Shown: one piece after another, positions 27,079 through 36,541 of the stretch
Layout: each line of letters opens with the position of its first letter
Position numbering within the stretch: position 1 is the first letter of the stretch
NCBI GenBank assembly: GCA_020445145.1
Contig: JAGRHC010000001.1
Location: 124,001 to 188,000 of the forward strand
From: Alphaproteobacteria bacterium
GTDB lineage: Bacteria; Pseudomonadota; Alphaproteobacteria; Micavibrionales; Micavibrionaceae
Reading direction: 5' to 3'
DNA: 64,000 nt
Notes under the pieces: generated by a model
Seen by the model: the letters and a program-made list of their open reading frames with translations, nothing else
Databases searched by the model: none
Told to the model about the DNA's origin: nothing
Position numbers and translations under genes: made by a program

Positions 27079-27913
27079 TGCAGAACAAAAACTTGTTCAT
27101 ATTGCGGCTTCGATCGGCAGAGATCCCTTGAGCTGGCGTGGCTGGCAGTGTCTTCATGTCATTCTTGGCGAAATGGATGAGGCGTTGGAGCAAGACTGCC
27201 TGCTCTGGACACGCTCGATTGTGGAGTCATATCTGCGCGGTGTAGAGGGCCGTGTTTATTATTGTGATAATGGCGATATTCATGTTCTTTGCCGGGATGT
27301 GAATGAGGATATTTTACATCAGGCAGGGACACAAATCTGCGATCTGGTATTTAGTGAAAGTGCGGTACGCGCAACCTTCTGTATTTATAATCTTGTCCGA
27401 GAAGGCCAGGGTTATGCCGATGTCGTTCTCAAGAGTGCCAGTTCTACGTTGTTTCCATCAGAGAGTGAGGAGAACAGTCCTTCCGGCCCGGATCATGTCA
27501 GCGATCGTTTGCTGCCTGCGCAGGACGGCGGTTCCTATAGACCAAAACCCAGCCGTGTTGACGAGATGCGTGTTCTTCTTGTTGAGGACGACCCGGTCAC
27601 GCGGTGGATGGTGCGCAATGCCTTGAGAGATACTTGTCATTTTGTCACCGCCCCGTCGGCCCATAAAGCCTTTGCCATGTATAGCTCTTTCGATCCCGAC
27701 ATTGTCTTTCTGGATATTAATCTGCCGGACCAAAGCGGGCATACCGTTCTGGAATGGATCATGAGGAATGATCCCGGTGCATACGTGGTTATGTTTTCCA
27801 GCGATAATAATATGGACAACATCGCGAGTGCATTAGAGGATGGGGCTCAGGGTTTTATTTCTAAACCGTTCTTAAAAGAGCAACTGCTGCATTATATGCA
27901 GGGGCTGTCTTGA
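27059..27913 (+). CDS. Response regulator with novel N-terminal domain (copy 2)
   Basis: 284 residues from the ATG at 27059, chosen because AAGAAGGAGA lies just upstream; the frame is open further back but only inside copy 1. Architecture repeats copy 1: an N-terminal ~130-residue domain (VYYCDNGDIHVLCRD corresponds to the copy 1 segment), a spacer, and a REC domain (VLLVEDDPVTRWMV; acceptor Asp in VFLDINLPDQSG; Lys in ISKPFLKE). The two RECs are clearly paralogous, with shared AYVVMFS and GAQGF/GAKGF. No DNA-binding output domain is seen, so both likely act by protein contact in the phosphorelay of the kinase that follows. Confidence 0.85.
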   Translation: MDILNLNAEQKLVHIAASIGRDPLSWRGWQCLHVILGEMDEALEQDCLLWTRSIVESYLRGVEGRVYYCDNGDIHVLCRDVNEDILHQAGTQICDLVFSESAVRATFCIYNLVREGQGYADVVLKSASSTLFPSESEENSPSGPDHVSDRLLPAQDGGSYRPKPSRVDEMRVLLVEDDPVTRWMVRNALRDTCHFVTAPSAHKAFAMYSSFDPDIVFLDINLPDQSGHTVLEWIMRNDPGAYVVMFSSDNNMDNIASALEDGAQGFISKPFLKEQLLHYMQGLS

Positions 27914-27949
27914 AATTTCCATCACTTTGCCTGCTTTGGGAGGGCGTTG

Positions 27950-30874
27950 ATGCAGGTTGATACGAAACGTATATTCAGGCTTTATAACGCAGCGTTTGCG
28001 GTGATGGCTGCCTTGTGCCTTTTATCTTTTTTTGTCCTTGATGTTATCTCCGGCGGGCACGAGGACAACGCGACTATTCTGAATATGAGCGGGCGCCAGA
28101 GGATGCTATCCCAGCGCACGGTCCTTTTGGCCAGTCAGTTCGTTATGAGCCAGGACTCTGAGCAAAAGAAAAAAATTTCGGATGACCTCTCCACGATGAT
28201 TGTCCTTATGGAACACTCCCATGAGGAACTTGTTTCCAGTTTTGGCAATTTGGACCGCATGCCTGCAAATTTGCGGGACCTCTACTTCGGAAAAGAATTT
28301 TCATTAGACCAGAATGTCCGCGACTTTCTTCGGAACCTGAGTTCTTTGATCGCCGGAGAGTATGATGGTCAAAGCACAAGATTTAGAGACCTCTTACAGC
28401 AAAGTCAGACCCTTCTCCTGGCACTGGATAAAGCGGTTAATCTGTATGAGGATGATTTTAATTCCCGCTTTTTTGCCCTAAGAACTCTGCAGAAAAGCAT
28501 ATTGTTTATGATCTTGATTAGTCTGGTTGTTCAGCACTTTTTTATTTTCAGGCCGGTCAACCGCTCCCTGATTGTGCATAGTCAGGAGATGGAAAAAGCC
28601 AAGAACAAGGCGGAGCAGATTGCTCTTATTCCGATTAACAATCCAAGCCCCGTGATTCATATTGATGTTGACGGACATATCGTCTTTGCAAACCCGGCAG
28701 CGCTTCGGAAGTTTCCGGATATTGAAGAAAAGGGGTTTGAGGATGATGCACTTTTGGGATTGAAAATTTTTGCCCATGATCTTCCAGAGGGAAAAAAGAA
28801 AGTTATCTCACGTGAAGTGACTTGCGGCGATACAGTCTATCAGCAGACTGTCACCAGTGTCGTAGCGGATGGTCGCCCGACGCTTGTTATTCATTCCTAT
28901 GATATCACGGCAATCAAGGAAGCTGAAAGCAAAGCCCGCCTGCTGGAAGCGGCCATTGTTAATGCCAAGGATGGGGTGATTATTACAACGGCCGATCTTG
29001 AACACCCTGAGATCGTCTATGTGAATGAGGCGATCTCTCGTATTTCGGGCTACGAGGCGGAGGAATTGATTGGAAAAACGCCCCGTATTTTGCAAGGCCA
29101 CGATACAAATCCCCAGACGCTTGAAGAATTGAAGAATAGCCTGAAACGCGGCAAGCCTTTTAAGGGCGAGCTTATGAATTACACCAAAGACGGTATTGCG
29201 TACTGGCTTGAGATCAGCATTGTTCCGGTTCGAGATCATCATGGAACGGTTACTCATTTTGCGGCGATCGAGCGCGATACCACGCAGCGAAAAGCTTACG
29301 AGAAGGCCATTCAGGTAAACCGGGAGGCTGCAGAGGTTGCCAGCCGGGTGAAGGGGGATTTCCTTGCCAATATGAGTCATGAGCTTCGCACGCCGATGAA
29401 CGGAATTATCGGATTATCCGAGCTTTTGATGGAGATGGAAGTTGGTGCCGAGCCGGCGGAGCTGGCGACGGCCATTAACTCGTCCTCGCGCAACCTCTTG
29501 ATTTTGCTGAATGACATTCTTGACTTGTCGAAGATTGAGGCTGGTGAGTTGACATTGGAGCATATTCCTTTTGATACACGGCGTACGGTCCGGCAAACGA
29601 TGGACCTTCTGACACCTCTTGCATCCCGCAAGGGCGTGGTTCTGGAGAGCACGATTAACCCGATTGTTCCAGAACGCCTGATGGGCGATCCTTCGCGCCT
29701 TCAGCAAATCCTGAATAATCTTGTCAGTAATGCCATCAAGTTTACTGAGGTCGGTTTTGTCCGGGTTGATGTCTCCAGCGCGCGCGATCATATCGGAGAC
29801 CCTGAGCTTGTTATTCGTGTTGAGGATTCCGGGATCGGTATCCCAGAGGACAAGCGGCATAATGTTTTTAATAAGTTTACACAGGGCGATGTTTCGACGG
29901 CGCGAAAATATGGCGGCACCGGCCTTGGCCTTGCGATTACCAAGGAACTCGTGGATATGATGGGAGGGACGATCTCCTTTGATAGCGCGCTTGGTAAAGG
30001 CACGACGTTCTACGTGTCTTTACCGATTGAACTTGCAAAAACATCTGTCAGTGATGAAAAGGTCAAAGCCAGTTCTGTCCCGATCAATAAAGAAGCACGG
30101 CTTTTGGTCGTGGACGATCATCCGGTTAATTTGCTTTTTATGAGGAAGGTCTTGAAAAAGATTGGCTTTGCACATGTCGATGAAGCGACAAGTGGAAAGG
30201 AAGCCATTGATATGGCCGAAGACCGTACGTATGACTTGATCTTCATGGATTGCCAAATGCCGGAAATCGATGGTTTTGAAGCCTCAACGATCATACGCGA
30301 GCGTGAAGAGTCTATCGGCGACATCAAGATTATCGCCGTAACGGCGGATGCGATGAAGGGGGCGCGCGAAAAGTGCCTTGATGCCGGTATGAACGATTAT
30401 ATCAGCAAACCGGTTGATATCGAGAAACTCAAAAATGTTCTCGGGCGCTGGCTGCCTTTGGAGAACACCAAGCAGGAAACTCTTGAAGAGCATGCTCCGG
30501 CTAAAAACAATTCCCCTACCCCGGTTGATACCTCAGATTTGATGGTCATGGATTGGGAACGGCTGGAGATGTTTACAGATGGAAATTCTAATGAAGAAAA
30601 GGCTCTCATCGGCTTGTTTACGACTTATGCCGTTGAGTCGCTTGATACTATGCGCTCTGAATGCAAAGATGGTCCGAATGCGGAGTGGAAAAAGGCCGCT
30701 CATAAAATCAAAGGTTCTGCGGCAAACCTTGGCGCACAAGTTTTGTCTTCTGTCTGTTATGAGGCAGAGTTGGCGTTTGATGCTCCTGCGGTTGAAAAGT
30801 CAGCGATCCTGCACCGCGTGCAAGATGCCTATGATGAAATATGCGAGACGTTAAGAGAACGTGAGAGTGCATAA
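27950..30874 (+). CDS. Hybrid histidine kinase (PilJ-PAS-PAS-HisKA-HATPase-REC-Hpt)
   Basis: 974 residues. Order: membrane helix (about 10-30), periplasmic PilJ/NarX-type sensor with ILNMSGRQRMLSQR, second membrane helix (about 180-200), PAS (about 215-320), a second PAS with PAC (about 325-445), HisKA with the phospho-His in FLANMSHELRTPMNGI, HATPase (DSGIGIPEDKRH; GGTGLGLAI), REC (acceptor Asp in LIFMDCQMPEIDG; SKPVDIEKL) and a C-terminal Hpt with AAHKIKGSAANLG. All phosphorelay residues are intact. ATG at 27950 follows GGGAGGG; a TTG one codon earlier is possible. Probable phosphodonor for the two response regulators before it, and perhaps the NtrC-type activator. Confidence 0.93.
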   Translation: MQVDTKRIFRLYNAAFAVMAALCLLSFFVLDVISGGHEDNATILNMSGRQRMLSQRTVLLASQFVMSQDSEQKKKISDDLSTMIVLMEHSHEELVSSFGNLDRMPANLRDLYFGKEFSLDQNVRDFLRNLSSLIAGEYDGQSTRFRDLLQQSQTLLLALDKAVNLYEDDFNSRFFALRTLQKSILFMILISLVVQHFFIFRPVNRSLIVHSQEMEKAKNKAEQIALIPINNPSPVIHIDVDGHIVFANPAALRKFPDIEEKGFEDDALLGLKIFAHDLPEGKKKVISREVTCGDTVYQQTVTSVVADGRPTLVIHSYDITAIKEAESKARLLEAAIVNAKDGVIITTADLEHPEIVYVNEAISRISGYEAEELIGKTPRILQGHDTNPQTLEELKNSLKRGKPFKGELMNYTKDGIAYWLEISIVPVRDHHGTVTHFAAIERDTTQRKAYEKAIQVNREAAEVASRVKGDFLANMSHELRTPMNGIIGLSELLMEMEVGAEPAELATAINSSSRNLLILLNDILDLSKIEAGELTLEHIPFDTRRTVRQTMDLLTPLASRKGVVLESTINPIVPERLMGDPSRLQQILNNLVSNAIKFTEVGFVRVDVSSARDHIGDPELVIRVEDSGIGIPEDKRHNVFNKFTQGDVSTARKYGGTGLGLAITKELVDMMGGTISFDSALGKGTTFYVSLPIELAKTSVSDEKVKASSVPINKEARLLVVDDHPVNLLFMRKVLKKIGFAHVDEATSGKEAIDMAEDRTYDLIFMDCQMPEIDGFEASTIIREREESIGDIKIIAVTADAMKGAREKCLDAGMNDYISKPVDIEKLKNVLGRWLPLENTKQETLEEHAPAKNNSPTPVDTSDLMVMDWERLEMFTDGNSNEEKALIGLFTTYAVESLDTMRSECKDGPNAEWKKAAHKIKGSAANLGAQVLSSVCYEAELAFDAPAVEKSAILHRVQDAYDEICETLRERESA

Positions 30875-30952
30875 ACTTGTCTTTAAAAAAACCTGAAAGC
30901 TCTTGCCATTTGTGCTAAAAATACGTATCTGTTGCGTGTTTATTGCCCGTGC

Positions 30953-31028
<76 letters not shown>

Positions 31029-31055
31029 TTTTCAAGCGGGTTGAGGTTTCGAAAT

Positions 31056-31964
31056 TCAAGCGCACGTCACAAAAGTTCTCACGCAATAGTCGTGGATGTA
31101 GTCGATGAAGAGGCGGGTTCGGCTCGGGATATACTGGTTGGGCGGGAAGATGGCGTAGAGACCTCGCTCCGGGTCGGTTTTGTAGTCTTTCAGGATTCCC
31201 ACAAGCTTTCCCTCTTCTATTTCCTGTTTCACAAAAATTTGCGGGGCGATGAAAATTCCTATGCCGGCGAGCGCGGCTTCTTTCATCATTTCTACGGAAT
31301 CGCAGCGGAAATTGCTCTGAAGATTGACGGCTCCTTTCTCACCGTTTTTATCCTGATATTGCCAAACATGGCCGGACGGGCTTCGCGTGTAGACGAAGAC
31401 GTTATGATCGGTCAGGTCTCCGGGGGTTTTGATTGGCGTGTTTTGTGCGAGATAACCGGGGCTCGTGAAGGCATGGATCGGGATATCGACCAGTTTCCTC
31501 GCGATCAGGCTTGAGTCTTTCAGGATTCCAATCCTCAGGGCCAAGTCGAATTCTTCTTCGGCAATATTGACTTGTCGATCTTCGAAGTGGACTTCCATCG
31601 TGACGTCCGGGTATTTCTTTGCGAATTGCGCGATGGGTGTCTTGAGATATTGCAATCCCAGAGACAAAGGGATTGTTACTCTCAGGAGTCCTTTGGGCGT
31701 GGATTTCAGGTCGAATAGTTCCTTGCAGGCGTCATCAATACTTTCGATTGCGTTTCTTGCACGATGGTAGAGCAGATGCCCCTCCTCCGTCAGCGAGACT
31801 TTGCGGGTTGTACGGTTGAGGAGTTTGACCTGCAGGTCTTCTTCGAGGTTCTGGATCTGGCGCGAAATGGCCGAGCCAGTAATTCCGAGATTTCGGGCGG
31901 CGCCGCTAAAGCTTTCCTGCTTGGCGACTTCAACGAAGATATTCATACGCGCGAGATAATCCAT
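31056..31964 (-). CDS. LysR-family transcriptional regulator
   Basis: 302 residues. The N-terminal winged HTH is typical: MNIFVEVAKQESFSGAARNLGITGSAISRQIQNLEEDL, then LLNRTTRKVSLTEEG and YHRARNAIES. A two-lobed effector domain follows (LLRVTIPLSLG, EFDLALRIG). It lies divergent from the yceI-pirin-flavodoxin genes with a 120-base gap, the usual LysR position for a regulator of those genes. The effector is unknown; the pirin and flavodoxin neighbours suggest oxidative or quinone stress. Confidence 0.93.
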   Translation of the reverse strand: MDYLARMNIFVEVAKQESFSGAARNLGITGSAISRQIQNLEEDLQVKLLNRTTRKVSLTEEGHLLYHRARNAIESIDDACKELFDLKSTPKGLLRVTIPLSLGLQYLKTPIAQFAKKYPDVTMEVHFEDRQVNIAEEEFDLALRIGILKDSSLIARKLVDIPIHAFTSPGYLAQNTPIKTPGDLTDHNVFVYTRSPSGHVWQYQDKNGEKGAVNLQSNFRCDSVEMMKEAALAGIGIFIAPQIFVKQEIEEGKLVGILKDYKTDPERGLYAIFPPNQYIPSRTRLFIDYIHDYCVRTFVTCA

Positions 31965-32084
31965 TTGCTCCCTCAGTATTCATGATTTTTTGGAATAAAT
32001 GTTTTGCTTAATAACTATATTATCAAATTTTTTGCAGCAAATATACTAGGAACATAACCCATCTTCCACACGAGGAGTTTCACG

Positions 32085-32675
32085 ATGACCAATTTGAGTA
32101 TGAAAAAAATAAATATGCTGGCGTTAACCGGGGCCTTCCTGTTCCTTGGAACGTCGCCAGCGCATGCGGAGGCGCAGACTTATACGCTGGACCCGACACA
32201 TACGGCGATTACATTCCACATTGACCATTTCGGGTTTTCAAAACCTTCGGGCAAATTTATGGATGTTAGCGGGCAGGTTGTTCTTGATGAGGAAAACCCA
32301 GCGGCCAGCAGCGTGAGTGTGACGATTCCGGTTGCGGACGTGAATACCGGTGTTGCTAAACTTGATGAACACCTGAAGACTGCTGATTTCTTTGATGTCG
32401 CGCAATTTCCGACCGCTGAATTCAAAAGCACCAGCGTTGAGTTGACGGGAGAAAGCACTGCGAAAGTGCATGGTGATCTTACCCTGCACGGTGTGACAAA
32501 GCCGGTGACGTTGGATGTGACGTTGAACAAGCTCGCGGAAAATATGTTCAAAAAACAGACTGCAGGCTTTACGGCCAGCACAACCATTAAACGCTCTGAT
32601 TTCGGGATTACGACCTACTTGCCTAATCTTGGCGATGAGATCGCGCTGAATATCGAAAGCGAAGCAAATTTGTAG
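32085..32675 (+). CDS. YceI-family periplasmic lipid/isoprenoid-binding protein
   Basis: 196 residues with a signal peptide (cleavage after PAHAEA region). The mature protein is the YceI lipocalin-like barrel: YTLDPTHTAITFHIDHFGFS, GVAKLDEHLKTADFFDVAQFP, FKSTSVELTGESTAKVHGDLTLHGVTKPVTLDV and TIKRSDFGITTYLP are signature blocks. Members bind polyprenoid quinones or fatty amides in the periplasm. The gene has CGAGGAG upstream of the ATG and leads a likely three-gene unit with pirin and flavodoxin, divergent from LysR. Confidence 0.93.
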   Translation: MTNLSMKKINMLALTGAFLFLGTSPAHAEAQTYTLDPTHTAITFHIDHFGFSKPSGKFMDVSGQVVLDEENPAASSVSVTIPVADVNTGVAKLDEHLKTADFFDVAQFPTAEFKSTSVELTGESTAKVHGDLTLHGVTKPVTLDVTLNKLAENMFKKQTAGFTASTTIKRSDFGITTYLPNLGDEIALNIESEANL

Positions 32676-32710
32676 ACGTGGACATTGAACCCTTTTCAAG
32701 GAGACAGACC

Positions 32711-33412
32711 ATGATGAACATCATTCCTTATAACAATCTGGGAAAGGCCAATTATGGCTGGCTGAATGCGCATTACCACTTCAGTTTTTCCCGGTACTAT
32801 AATCCAGACCGTATGGGCTTCGGGCCGTTGCGGGTTGTGAATGATGATATTGTGGCTGCAGGGAAAGGGTTCGACCCGCATGGCCACGATAATATGGAGA
32901 TCATCACTTATGTTCGCAAAGGGGCGATCTCTCATAAGGATAGTCACGGCAATGTGGGGCGCACCGAGGCAGGCGATGTTCAGGTTATGAGCGCCGGCAG
33001 CGGGGTTGTGCATTCGGAATATAATCTGGAAGACGAAGATACCCAGCTCTACCAGATCTGGATCATGCCGGATAAACTCGATGTTTCGCCGGCATGGGCG
33101 CAGATGAAGTTTCCCAAAGAGCCGGTCGATGATCATCTTACGCTTGTTGTTTCCGGCAATCCTGACGATCAGGCTTTGCATATTCATCAGGATGCCGCGA
33201 TTTATGCCGGGCGGCTGGAGGCCGGGACTGTGCTGCGGCATGTGTCGGAGAAGCCGAGTTATATTCTGGCTTCAGATGGGAAAATGACTATCAACGGCAA
33301 CCTCATTACCAAAGGTGATGCGGCGGAGGTTGATGAGCCTGAAGCACTTGTGATCGAGGCTCTGGAGCCCTCTGAAGTCTTGATTATCGAAGTGCCTTAT
33401 AACGACAGATAG
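32711..33412 (+). CDS. Pirin-family bicupin protein
   Basis: 233 residues. The N-terminal cupin has the metal ligands in FDPHGHDNMEIITYVRKG and VMSAGSGVVHSEYN (His residues at about 57, 59, 101 and the Glu at 103), and the C-terminal cupin is shorter and lacks them. Bacterial homologues such as YhaK/YhhW dioxygenate quercetin-like flavonols or act as redox sensors. Start ATG at 32711 follows AAGGAGACAGACC; a GTG at 32678 would add 11 residues that are not conserved. It lies 36 bases after yceI. Confidence 0.93.
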   Translation: MMNIIPYNNLGKANYGWLNAHYHFSFSRYYNPDRMGFGPLRVVNDDIVAAGKGFDPHGHDNMEIITYVRKGAISHKDSHGNVGRTEAGDVQVMSAGSGVVHSEYNLEDEDTQLYQIWIMPDKLDVSPAWAQMKFPKEPVDDHLTLVVSGNPDDQALHIHQDAAIYAGRLEAGTVLRHVSEKPSYILASDGKMTINGNLITKGDAAEVDEPEALVIEALEPSEVLIIEVPYNDR

Positions 33413-33425
33413 AAAAGAGAAAAAA

Positions 33426-33989
33426 ATGACTAAAATCGCGATCGTTTATCATAGTGGATACGGGCATACAGAGAAGCTTGCCTCTCATGTTGAAAAGGGG
33501 GCGTCCAGCGTAGACGGCGTTGAGACGGTCTCTCTTAAGCTTAAAACCGGATTGGAAGATTTTGAAGCGCTTCTTGATGCGGATGCGATTATCTTTGGCT
33601 CCCCCACCTATATGGGGTCTGTGAGCGCGGTGATGAAGCAATTTATGGAGAAGACCTCTAAATTGTTTTATGTACGCGGGTGGAAAGATAAATTTGCTGC
33701 GGGATTTACGCTTTCGCACAGTTTGAGTGGCGATAAGCTCAACGCCCTGATGCAGATGAATATCTTTGCCATGCAGCACGGTATGATCTGGGTCGGGTTT
33801 GACCAGTTGAACCAGTCTCCTGATGGTGAGCCGGGGAAAAGTGATGTGATGAACCGGATGGGTGCTTTTCTGGGGCTAATGGGGCAGACAGAAAACGCCT
33901 CGCCCGAGATCACACCTCCTTCTGGCGACCTTGCCAGCGCGGAGCATTTTGGGCAGCGTATTGCAGAAGTTGCCAAGCGTTTTGCCTGA
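33426..33989 (+). CDS. Flavodoxin/WrbA-like NAD(P)H-quinone oxidoreductase
   Basis: 187 residues of the flavodoxin fold. KIAIVYHSGYGHTEKLA binds FMN phosphate, and FGSPTYMGSVSAVMKQFME and later GFTLSHSLSGD form the flavin-ring loops. Shorter than WrbA by about ten residues and without all its motifs, so the exact subfamily is open. It starts 14 bases after the pirin stop and is probably cotranscribed. Likely two-electron quinone reduction, inferred. Confidence 0.88.
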   Translation: MTKIAIVYHSGYGHTEKLASHVEKGASSVDGVETVSLKLKTGLEDFEALLDADAIIFGSPTYMGSVSAVMKQFMEKTSKLFYVRGWKDKFAAGFTLSHSLSGDKLNALMQMNIFAMQHGMIWVGFDQLNQSPDGEPGKSDVMNRMGAFLGLMGQTENASPEITPPSGDLASAEHFGQRIAEVAKRFA

Positions 33990-34063
33990 TTTAGGCAATT
34001 TGTTGATGTCTTCACCACGATCCATGAAACCGGATGCATTTGCGGTACGAATATTATAGCATC

Positions 34064-35770
34064 ATGTTTATGCGGGTGTTTTTGTGCAGTTTTCTAATGG
34101 TTTTAATGCTTTCTTCGCAAGCGGCGCAGGCGGGGGAGGATAGCCTCACGATTGCGCGCCAGACGGTCAATGTGACCGGCCATCCGGTTCAAAAGCTGAC
34201 AATTAACGGGACGACCCCCGGTCCTACCCTGCACTTCAAGGAGGGAGAGGATGTTACGGTGCATGTGACCAATACGATGAGTGTGCCGACGTCGATCCAC
34301 TGGCACGGGTTTCTGATTGATCCGGCAATGGACGGGGTGCCGGGCATGAACGGGTTTAAGGGTATTCTGCCTGGGCAAAGTTTTACCTATCACTTCAAAA
34401 TACGCCAGAGCGGCACCTACTGGTATCACTCGCACAGCCAGTTTCAGGAGCAGGATGGGCTGTACGGGGCGATTGTGATTGAGCCGAAGACGCCGGATTC
34501 AGTGAAAGCCGACCGGGACTATGTGGTGGTTCTTTCCGATTTTTCCGATGAGAACGGGCGCGATATTATGGGCAATCTCAAGATGATGTCCGATTACTAT
34601 AATTACGCGCGGGTGACTGTTGATGATTTTTGGGAAGATGCCAAGCGACAGGGCTTTTCAAAGGCCTGGGACAATATGAGCATGTGGAACCAGATGCGGA
34701 TGTCTCCCAGCGACTTATCGGATGTCAGCGGCTATACGTTTCTGATAAACGGAAAGACAGCGGCGCAGAACTGGACCGGCCTGTTCAAGCCGGGCGAGCG
34801 GGTGCGATTGCGGTTTATCAATGCTTCGGCGATGTCGTTTTACGATGTGCGGATACCGGGCCTCAAAATGCAGGTGGTGTCGGCGGACGGGCAGAATGTC
34901 GAGCCTGTGCCGGTCGATGAGTTTCGTTTTGGCGTGGCCGAAACGTATGACGTGATCGTGACACCGAAAGAGGATAAAGCCTATACGATTGCCGCCGAGC
35001 CGATCGACCGGACCGGGTTTGCGATCGGGACGCTGTCGCCACGCGAAGGGATGACTGGCGATATGCCTGCCCCGCGTTGCCGGGCGCAGCTCACGATGGC
35101 GGATATGGGGATGGGGCATATGGGCCACGATATGAGAGGGATGTCACATATGGAGCATAATATGAGCTCTATGGATCACGATATGAGCAGCATGGATATG
35201 TCCGGTATGGATATGGAGAGCGGCTGGGCGCAGGCCGGGACACCGGAGGGGGATAAGGCTCTGTCCTATTCCGACCTGAGATATCGCGGCACGCAGAAAG
35301 ACACGCGCGCCCCCGAGAGAACGATTGAAGTTCGCCTGGGTGGTAACATGGAGCGCTATATCTGGACGATGAACGGGAAGCGTTATCAGGATAGCGGGCC
35401 GATGAAGCTGCGTTACGGCGAGCGGGTCAGACTGAAATTTGTGAATGAGACGATGATGGCGCACCCGATGCACCTGCACGGGATGTTCGTTCAGCTTGAG
35501 AACGGGCAACCCATCGACAAACTGCCGAACAAGCACACGGTCATCGTGCCGCCGGGGGGGAGCTACTCTGTTCTTCTCACGGCGGATGAGGCCGGTGAGT
35601 GGGCGTTTCATTGTCACCTACTATATCATATGGCGGCGGGCATGATGACCAAGGTGGTTGTGGCAAAACTTGATGAGGCCGATATTCCGCCGGATAAGAG
35701 GGGCGCTTCGTCACACATGGATATGGACATGGACCACGACATGACGGACGGGCATCATCATGCGCACTAA
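34064..35770 (+). CDS. copA: Multicopper oxidase, copper resistance protein CopA
   Basis: Periplasmic copper(I) oxidase/binder. All four copper-ligand groups are present: SIHWHGFLID, GTYWYHSHSQFQ, HPMHLHGMF and EWAFHCHLLYHMAAGMM. Between residues ~345 and 390 is a Met/His-rich stretch of repeated MSxMDHDM-type units that binds extra copper, and the C-terminus adds another HMDMDMDHDM tail. ATG at 34064 (or 34070) starts a signal peptide; the frame extends back to an ATG at 34034. The signal peptide lacks the twin-arginine usual in CopA, so Sec export or an unnoticed start is implied. It overlaps copB by 11 bases. Confidence 0.93.
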   Translation: MFMRVFLCSFLMVLMLSSQAAQAGEDSLTIARQTVNVTGHPVQKLTINGTTPGPTLHFKEGEDVTVHVTNTMSVPTSIHWHGFLIDPAMDGVPGMNGFKGILPGQSFTYHFKIRQSGTYWYHSHSQFQEQDGLYGAIVIEPKTPDSVKADRDYVVVLSDFSDENGRDIMGNLKMMSDYYNYARVTVDDFWEDAKRQGFSKAWDNMSMWNQMRMSPSDLSDVSGYTFLINGKTAAQNWTGLFKPGERVRLRFINASAMSFYDVRIPGLKMQVVSADGQNVEPVPVDEFRFGVAETYDVIVTPKEDKAYTIAAEPIDRTGFAIGTLSPREGMTGDMPAPRCRAQLTMADMGMGHMGHDMRGMSHMEHNMSSMDHDMSSMDMSGMDMESGWAQAGTPEGDKALSYSDLRYRGTQKDTRAPERTIEVRLGGNMERYIWTMNGKRYQDSGPMKLRYGERVRLKFVNETMMAHPMHLHGMFVQLENGQPIDKLPNKHTVIVPPGGSYSVLLTADEAGEWAFHCHLLYHMAAGMMTKVVVAKLDEADIPPDKRGASSHMDMDMDHDMTDGHHHAH

Positions 35771-36464
35771 GGTTTTTATGATGGCTTTGTTGCCGTTGCT
35801 TGCTTTGTCTTCTCCGGCGCTGGCGGGTGAAGATCATCACAGTATGCTTTTTCATGCTTTCCGGTTTGAGGCTGATTATGGCGGCGGTGAGCACGGGCCG
35901 GTGGCACGGTGGGACCTCGATGGCTGGGTCGGCGGCGATTACGATAAACTCTGGCTTAAGAGCGAGGGTGAGCATTCCGGCGGAACGTTGGAAAAGGCTG
36001 AAACGTGGGCGTTATACAGCCGAAATGTTGCGACGTTCTGGGATGCGCAGGCAGGTGTTCGGTATGATTTTCTGCCGCGCGGAAATGCTTATCTCGCGCT
36101 TGGCGTGAGCGGGATTGCCCCTTATCACTTCGAGACAGAGGCGCATTTGTTTGTCAGTGATGACGGCGATGTCAGTGCACGTTTGCGCGAAGAAAACGAT
36201 TTTCTTCTGACGCAGCGCCTGATCCTGCAGCCTTATGCCGAGGTCAATTTGTTCGCGCAGGATGTCCCGGAGCAGGATGTGGGCGCAGGCCTATCGGACG
36301 GCGAGATCGGCTTGCAAACGCGTTATGAGTTCAAGCGTGAAATTGCACCTTATATCGATTTTCGTTATGAGCGGAAATTCGGCGAAACATCCTCTATTGC
36401 CAAGCATCACGGCGAAGATCCTGACAATTTCATTGCCGGGGTCGGTTTAAGGGTGATGTTCTAG
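35760..36464 (+). CDS. copB: Outer-membrane copper resistance protein CopB
   Basis: 234 residues with a signal peptide (cleaved near SSPALAG). The mature protein follows the CopB pattern: FRFEADYGG, WDLDGWVGGDYDKLWLKSEGE, AQAGVRYDF, PYAEVNLFAQD, GLQTRYEFKREIAPYIDFRYERKFG and a C-terminal Phe, that is, a small outer-membrane barrel. Usual N-terminal Met-rich repeats are absent, so it is shorter than the plasmid-borne protein. Start overlaps the copA end, so translation is coupled. No copC or copD is seen. Confidence 0.92.
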   Translation: MRTKVFMMALLPLLALSSPALAGEDHHSMLFHAFRFEADYGGGEHGPVARWDLDGWVGGDYDKLWLKSEGEHSGGTLEKAETWALYSRNVATFWDAQAGVRYDFLPRGNAYLALGVSGIAPYHFETEAHLFVSDDGDVSARLREENDFLLTQRLILQPYAEVNLFAQDVPEQDVGAGLSDGEIGLQTRYEFKREIAPYIDFRYERKFGETSSIAKHHGEDPDNFIAGVGLRVMF

Positions 36465-36541
36465 GATCAGGTCCTTCCTATTCAATCCTTCCTTTCCCTT
36501 TTCCCCTTTTAAGGGGGAGAGGGTTGCGTAGTCTTGGCAAG

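Noticed and set aside
31041-31514. Plus-strand frame overlapping the LysR gene
   Set aside because: Antisense shadow; the LysR protein on the other strand is unmistakable.
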